64,000 nt of DNA, from positions 186,001 to 250,000 of the forward strand of contig NZ_FQUQ01000008.1 in the NCBI RefSeq assembly GCF_900129215.1, given 5' to 3'. The position numbers were made by a program, and so were the translations under genes. Below the pieces are notes generated by a model that made no database searches, was not told the DNA's origin, and saw only the letters and a program-made list of their open reading frames with translations. Positions 59,556 through 64,000 of the stretch are shown here, in pieces (positions within the stretch are counted from its first letter, which is position 1; every line of letters starts with the position of its first letter). The DNA comes from Pedobacter caeni (GTDB lineage Bacteria; Bacteroidota; Bacteroidia; Sphingobacteriales; Sphingobacteriaceae).

Positions 59556-59591
59556 CTAAAGCTCTAGACCCGGTTCATTTGATCGCAAATT

Positions 59592-60407
59592 ATGGATACA
59601 AAATTCATTTTAAACCTGCAAACTAGTTGTAATTTCCTAAAAGAATTAACACTAAATCCGAATGCATTCTACAGCGAGCATCAAAGAGAAAAGATGAGAT
59701 TTGGTCGCCCTCAGGAAAACAAAGATCATTCAATCAGAATGCGCACCATTTTCAAACCTATCGGCAGGTTAAAAATTAAACAACAAAAAATAAACCAATA
59801 CATTCAAACGATGGAGCTACCACTTTCAATGTTTGGCGGAGTACGAGGACGGAATAACATTTTAAATGCCTTAGAGCATATGGAAAGCAGGTTCTTTCTA
59901 ACCGTAGATCTAAAGGACTTTTTTACCAACATCACCAATAAACAGGTTTACCAAACTCTGATTAGTTACAACATTCCATGGAAAGAAGCTAGGATTCTAA
60001 CAAAATTAACAACATTCAAGGGCTCTCTCCCCCAAGGAGCTCCTTCATCAACGGCCTTGGCAAACCTCGTATTCTCTTCGACCGCATTGGCGCTAGAGAG
60101 ATTTTCAGCGAATCACGGTATTACCTTCACTAGTTTTATCGATGACCTTACGTTTTCTGCAAAAAAAGACTTTAAACACCTGACACCTCAAATAATTGCT
60201 TTAATCAAGCAAAATGGTTTTTTTCTAAACCAGAAAAAAATACATTACACCAGAAATGTGGGTAAAATCACAGGCTTAATTGTTAAAAAAAATAAAATAA
60301 GTTTAGAGAAGGAAATGTCTCTAAACTTAGAAAACCCTAGAATTAAGGCATATGCTGATTCTGTTTTCAAATATTACTCTCAATACGAAAAAGCAAAAAA
60401 CTCCTAA
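59592..60407 (+). CDS. retron-type reverse transcriptase
   Basis: A 271-residue stand-alone reverse transcriptase. RT motifs in order: FKPIGRLKIKQQKINQYI (motif 2 region, 54-71), LTVDLKDFFTNI (103-114, catalytic Asp), LPQGAPSSTALANLVF (146-161), FIDDLTFS (182-189, the YxDD box with Phe-Ile in place of Tyr-Ala), and GKITGLIV (224-231). The retron-specific NAxxH signature is present as NALEH (92-96), and ITG matches the VTG element that binds the msr. There is no maturase, integrase or endonuclease domain, so it is neither a group II intron nor a retrotransposon RT. It lies between a hairpin-rich region and a tRNA operon. No known effector domain is fused or adjacent. It probably makes msDNA as part of an anti-phage unit. 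Confidence 0.88.
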   Translation: MDTKFILNLQTSCNFLKELTLNPNAFYSEHQREKMRFGRPQENKDHSIRMRTIFKPIGRLKIKQQKINQYIQTMELPLSMFGGVRGRNNILNALEHMESRFFLTVDLKDFFTNITNKQVYQTLISYNIPWKEARILTKLTTFKGSLPQGAPSSTALANLVFSSTALALERFSANHGITFTSFIDDLTFSAKKDFKHLTPQIIALIKQNGFFLNQKKIHYTRNVGKITGLIVKKNKISLEKEMSLNLENPRIKAYADSVFKYYSQYEKAKNS

Positions 60408-60417
60408 AAAAGCAAAA

Positions 60418-60446
60418 ATCCCGCTCTACTTATCGTAAAGCGGGAT
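60418..60446 (-). terminator. terminator of the tRNA operon
   Basis: ATCCCGCT and AGCGGGAT form an 8-bp stem with a 13-base loop. On the minus strand TTTTTGCTTTTTT follows, so it ends the tRNA transcript. It also lies 11 bases after the RT stop codon but has no T run in that direction. Confidence 0.8.
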
Positions 60447-60448
60447 CG

Positions 60449-60520
60449 TAGCCCGTAGGGGAATCGAACCCCTGTTTCCAGAATGAAAATCTGGCGTCCT
60501 CACCCCTAGACGAACGGGCC
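60449..60520 (-). tRNA. tRNA-Glu (UUC), copy 1
   Basis: The 72-base cloverleaf has acceptor GGCCCGT/ACGGGCT, anticodon loop with TTC, and TTCGATT in the T arm. CCA is not encoded. It is the downstream end of the four-tRNA operon. Confidence 0.96.
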
Positions 60521-60560
60521 ATTTTAGATTGCCATAACCTTTACAGGTTACGAACCTAAT

Positions 60561-60636
<76 letters not shown>

Positions 60637-60682
60637 CTATACCTTTTAAAAACTTCACTAAGCCTCTGCTTAATGATTACTG

Positions 60683-60754
60683 TAGCCCGTAGGGGAATCG
60701 AACCCCTGTTTCCAGAATGAAAATCTGGCGTCCTCACCCCTAGACGAACGGGCC
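60683..60754 (-). tRNA. tRNA-Glu (UUC), copy 2
   Basis: Identical to copy 1 over the full 72 bases, offset by exactly 234 bp. The spacer before it is also duplicated. Confidence 0.96.
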
Positions 60755-60794
60755 ATTTTAAGATTGCCTTAACCTTTACAGGTTACGAACCTTT

Positions 60795-60870
<76 letters not shown>

Positions 60871-60980
60871 CTATATACATTTCGTCGCTTTTGTTAAATT
60901 GTTTAACTCTTGTTCCGAATTGGAATGCAAAGATATAATTCGTTTCTTTGTGGTGCAAATTTATTTTAAAAAATATTTTC

Positions 60981-61859
60981 ATGTCACATAAAGCAGGTTT
61001 TGTAAGTATAATTGGTAAGCCCAATGCGGGCAAATCAACGTTAATGAATGCCCTGGTGGGTGAAAAGCTTTCTATCATCACTCCGAAAGCTCAGACTACC
61101 CGTCACCGGATTCTGGGAATTGTCAATGAAGAAAACTATCAGATTGTATTTTCTGATACTCCGGGCATCATAAAACCGCGTTATGGTTTACAAGATTCTA
61201 TGATGAGTTCTGTAAAAGGAGCCCTTACTGATGCCGATTTAATTCTGTTCGTTACCGACATTAATGAACAGTATGATGAAAACGATGTATTGGAAAAAAT
61301 TATTGACACCACCATTCCAATGATTGTACTCATTAATAAGATCGACAATGCTACACAGGAAGAAGTAGAAGAAAAAACTGCTTACTGGCAGGAGAAGTTA
61401 AATCCAAAGCATATTTATGCCATTTCTGCATTACATCTATATAACTTAGAAGGAATCATGGATATGGTATTGGATCATTTACCGGAGCATGCCCCCTTCT
61501 ATGATAAAGAAGACCTGACCGATCGTACCCAAAGATTCTTTGTTTCTGAAATCATCAGAGAAAAGATCTTTAACAACTATCAGAAGGAAATCCCTTACAG
61601 TACAGAGGTGGTAATTACTTCCTTTAAAGAAGAAGAGAAAATCACCAGAATCAGCGCTGAAATCATCGTAGAACGCGATTCACAGAAAAACATCCTGATT
61701 GGTAAAGGTGGTGCAATGTTAAAGAAAGTAGGTACTGAAGCCCGTAAGGATATTGAGAAATTTTTGGATCAGAAAGTATTCCTTGAGACCTTTGTAAAGG
61801 TGGTACCAGACTGGAGAAGTAAAAAGAACTATTTAAAAAGTTTCGGGTACGAAAATTAA
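60981..61859 (+). CDS. era: GTPase Era
   Basis: A 292-residue GTPase needed for maturation of 16S rRNA and the 30S subunit. G1 GKPNAGKST (residues 11-19), G2 in TTRHRILG, G3 DTPG, G4 NKID, G5 SAL, then the C-terminal KH domain with VVITSFKEEEKITRISAEIIVERDSQKNILIGKGGAMLKKVG. I chose ATG 60981, which begins SHKAGFVSIIGKPN; 11 upstream codons are open but not conserved in the family. It is followed after 49 bases by der, so the two ribosome-assembly GTPases are probably cotranscribed. It is divergent from the tRNA operon. Confidence 0.96.
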   Translation: MSHKAGFVSIIGKPNAGKSTLMNALVGEKLSIITPKAQTTRHRILGIVNEENYQIVFSDTPGIIKPRYGLQDSMMSSVKGALTDADLILFVTDINEQYDENDVLEKIIDTTIPMIVLINKIDNATQEEVEEKTAYWQEKLNPKHIYAISALHLYNLEGIMDMVLDHLPEHAPFYDKEDLTDRTQRFFVSEIIREKIFNNYQKEIPYSTEVVITSFKEEEKITRISAEIIVERDSQKNILIGKGGAMLKKVGTEARKDIEKFLDQKVFLETFVKVVPDWRSKKNYLKSFGYEN

Positions 61860-61908
61860 GCTTACCTTTGCAACCCCTTAATAACTAATACAATTCATAC
61901 CAATACAC

Positions 61909-63210
61909 ATGAGCAACATTATCGCAATAGTCGGAAGACCAAACGTAGGCAAATCTACCCTATTTAACCGCTTAACAGAGAGTCGCAAAGCCATTGTTGA
62001 TGATTTTAGCGGTGTAACCCGTGATCGTCATTACGGATCGGCAGAATGGACAGACAGACAATTTACAGTAATTGATACAGGAGGCTATGTAGCCAACTCT
62101 GAAGATGTTTTTGAAGCAGCCATCCGCGAACAGGTGGTTATTGCCATCGAAGAGGCAACAGTATTGTTGTTTATGGTGGACGTGGTAACCGGTATTACCG
62201 ACCTGGATGACGAAATCGCACAATTACTCAGACGCAGCAGCAAACCTGTATTTATCGTTGTAAATAAAGTAGACAATACCCAATTGCAAAATGATGCCTC
62301 CGTATTTTACGGATTTGGTTTAGGTGAGATCTATCCGATCTCTTCTATGACTGGCTCAGGAACAGGTGATTTACTGGACGATGTGATCAAACACTTCGAA
62401 GATATCCCGGAAGAAGAAAATGCTTTACCTAAAATCACCATCGTTGGAAGACCTAACGTAGGAAAGTCATCTTTGATCAATGCATTAATCGGTAAAGAAA
62501 GAAATATTGTAACCCCAATCGCAGGTACAACAAGAGATTCCATCCATATCCATTACAATCAATTCGGACACGAATTCATGTTTATCGATACTGCCGGACT
62601 TCGCAAGAAAACCAAAGTAAAAGAGAACATCGAGTTTTATTCCGTTATGCGTACCATTAAGGCGCTGGAAGAAGCTGATGTGGTGATCTTAATGATAGAT
62701 GCCATGGAAGGATTAGAGTCGCAGGACGTTAATATTTTCCACCTTGCAGAGAAGAACAAAAAAGGAATCGTGATCCTGGTTAACAAATGGGATTTAGTGG
62801 AGAAAGACAGTAAAACGGTTAAGATCTTTGAAGATCAGATCCGTCAGAAACTACAACCATTCACTGATGTACCTATCGTTTTCACTTCAGTAGTGAACAA
62901 ACAACGTATTTTCCAGGCTATTGAAACTGCATTAGAGGTATTCAAAAACAGAGGTAAGAAAGTTCCTACTTCGAAGTTGAACGATGTGATGCTGCCGATC
63001 ATCGAGAACTATCCTCCACCAGCATTAAAAGGAAAGTACATCAAAATCAAATACATCACCCAGATCAACGGAACATCACCAATGTTTGCTTTCTTCTGCA
63101 ACTTGCCACAATACATCAAGGAACCGTATAAACGTTTCATTGAAAACAAGCTAAGAGAAAATTTCGATTTCAGCGGAGTACCGATTCAGATCTATTTCAG
63201 ACAGAAATAA
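61909..63210 (+). CDS. der: GTPase Der (EngA)
   Basis: A 433-residue double GTPase that acts in 50S subunit assembly. The first G domain has GRPNVGKSTLFNRL (residues 8-21), DTGG and NKVD; the second has GRPNVGKSSLINALIG (about 181-196), DTAG and NKWD. The C-terminal KH-like domain follows (PALKGKYIKIKYITQINGTSP, FCNLPQYIKEPYKRFIENKLRENF). The length and order are standard. It stops seven bases before the convergent S41 protease stop codon. Confidence 0.97.
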   Translation: MSNIIAIVGRPNVGKSTLFNRLTESRKAIVDDFSGVTRDRHYGSAEWTDRQFTVIDTGGYVANSEDVFEAAIREQVVIAIEEATVLLFMVDVVTGITDLDDEIAQLLRRSSKPVFIVVNKVDNTQLQNDASVFYGFGLGEIYPISSMTGSGTGDLLDDVIKHFEDIPEEENALPKITIVGRPNVGKSSLINALIGKERNIVTPIAGTTRDSIHIHYNQFGHEFMFIDTAGLRKKTKVKENIEFYSVMRTIKALEEADVVILMIDAMEGLESQDVNIFHLAEKNKKGIVILVNKWDLVEKDSKTVKIFEDQIRQKLQPFTDVPIVFTSVVNKQRIFQAIETALEVFKNRGKKVPTSKLNDVMLPIIENYPPPALKGKYIKIKYITQINGTSPMFAFFCNLPQYIKEPYKRFIENKLRENFDFSGVPIQIYFRQK

Positions 63211-63216
63211 AAACAA

Positions 63217-64000
63217 TTACTGCAGACTGGTTAATGCCTGTTTGACCATTGCGTCACTTAAGTTAAGCGCTTTGTAATAACCGGCATCACCCAGGTGGTA
63301 TTTGCACAACAATACTTTCACATCATTATAGATCAAAGGTCTTGCCGCCTGTAATAGCTTCGGCTCAATCACTATACCTTTGGTCTGAATGTATTTCAAC
63401 AGATCCTTGTAATCGGCATCATTGATGTTAAAGGTGGCAAGGTTCTGTTCTATAAAAGAAGAGGTATAACGGTTTGCGAGCACATCATAGACAAAATCGA
63501 AAAGCACCTTTTTGGCAATCAGCTTCGCATAAAATCTGTTAAACCCACTGGTATCCATTTTCACATAGACATCAGGTTGAATTCCACCGCCCAAAAACAA
63601 CTTTCCTTTCTTAACACTGTCTTTTGCGCTCACATTTTTTGCAGTCAGCTCTCCATCGTTAAAACGATCTTCGATCTCATTCTGATAAGCATTGTAGCCC
63701 TTTTTATAAGATTTCTGAATGCTTCTTCCGGAAGGTGTATAATATCTGGCAATGGTAAGATTTAAGGCCGAACCATCCACAAACGGGAACTGTTCCTGAA
63801 CAAGGCCTTTCCCAAAAGAACGACGGCCAATGATAATTCCTCTATCCAGATCCTGTACCGCACCGGCAAGGATCTCACTTGCAGAGGCTGAATTTTCGTT
63901 GATCAGGATGGCCAGTTTACCTTGTTCAAACTCTCCGCCACCAGTGGTAAAATAATCAGTTCTGGGTTCATGCTTGCCCTGTGTGTATACAATCAGCCTG
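63217..64000 (-). CDS. S41 family C-terminal processing peptidase (N-terminus outside window)
   Basis: The 3' 260 codons of a protease gene that continues past the right edge. The catalytic core is visible: INENSASASEILAGAVQDL with the nucleophile Ser, and RRSFGKGLVQEQFPF with the catalytic Lys, as in CtpA/Prc. After it come ARYYTPSGRSIQKSYKKGY and a C-terminal extension of about 150 residues (NFVYDVL-like helices, LLKYIQTKGIVIEP) found in Bacteroidota members. The frame is open to base 64000. It is expected to be periplasmic, with an N-terminal PDZ domain that cannot be seen here. Confidence 0.9.
   Translation of the reverse strand, partial: RLIVYTQGKHEPRTDYFTTGGGEFEQGKLAILINENSASASEILAGAVQDLDRGIIIGRRSFGKGLVQEQFPFVDGSALNLTIARYYTPSGRSIQKSYKKGYNAYQNEIEDRFNDGELTAKNVSAKDSVKKGKLFLGGGIQPDVYVKMDTSGFNRFYAKLIAKKVLFDFVYDVLANRYTSSFIEQNLATFNINDADYKDLLKYIQTKGIVIEPKLLQAARPLIYNDVKVLLCKYHLGDAGYYKALNLSDAMVKQALTSLQ

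Noticed and set aside
59592..60407. Diversity-generating retroelement or group II intron RT
   Set aside because: No template/variable repeat pair, no accessory Avd gene, no maturase or endonuclease domain; NAxxH and ITG point to retrons.

Overview
The window looks like a chromosomal segment of a Bacteroidota bacterium, most likely a Sphingobacteriaceae member close to Pedobacter. The signs are: Bacteroidetes-type promoters (-7 box TAnnTTTG) wherever a promoter can be read; a giant adhesin with a gliding-motility type B C-terminal sorting domain next to a PorP/SprF protein (type IX secretion); DUF4374, TonB-receptor and SusC-era plug architecture; double-glycine peptides with the leader typical of this phylum; and Era/Der, tRNA and S41 protease housekeeping genes.

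Layout. 1-6.3 kb: gamma-glutamyltransferase (cut by the window edge), acyl-CoA synthetase, a small outer-membrane barrel, an M61 peptidase. 6.5-13.0 kb: a complete RND efflux operon (adaptor, pump, TolC-type channel) followed by an N-acetylglucosamine kinase-like gene. 13.0-14.5 kb: small GNAT, GAF and hypothetical genes. 14.6-29.5 kb: one minus-strand operon for a 3958-residue type IX-exported adhesin, its SprF-type partner and an OmpA/PD40 protein. 29.8-34.0 kb: an unassigned HTH plus P-loop NTPase protein and a subtilase. 34.1-41.8 kb: sulfur-linked genes (cobA, an Rrf2 regulator, a YeiH sulfate-exporter family gene) around a sigma-54 response regulator and a hybrid sensor kinase. 41.8-44.7 kb: a GH28-like pectin enzyme. 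44.8-52.6 kb: a DUF4374 lipoprotein and a probable trehalose-use operon (TonB receptor, MFS transporter, trehalase) under a divergent AraC regulator. 52.9-57.2 kb: a peptide-bacteriocin export locus (C39 ABC exporter, HlyD adaptor, two double-glycine precursors). 57.5-60.4 kb: a lipoprotein, a sigma-factor remnant, a short endonuclease V, and a retron-like reverse transcriptase with a hairpin-rich upstream RNA and a tiny basic protein. 60.4-60.9 kb: four tRNA genes as a duplicated fMet-Glu pair. 60.98-64 kb: era, der and the end of an S41 protease gene.

The most interesting parts are: (1) the retron-like cassette at 59.1-60.4 kb, with NAxxH and ITG retron signatures and no recognised effector; (2) an apparent structured attenuator leader, with a three-way junction and a terminator, before the sulfate-exporter gene, behind an operator-promoter shared with cobA next to an Rrf2 gene; (3) a duplicated bacteriocin cassette in which an upstream element of about 62 bp is conserved as well as the leader peptide; (4) five phased 11-bp ACTCGGT repeats; and (5) ten 270-bp repeats in the adhesin that show a higher-order duplication of four units. 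Nothing here was checked against a database; family names come from motifs that can be read directly.
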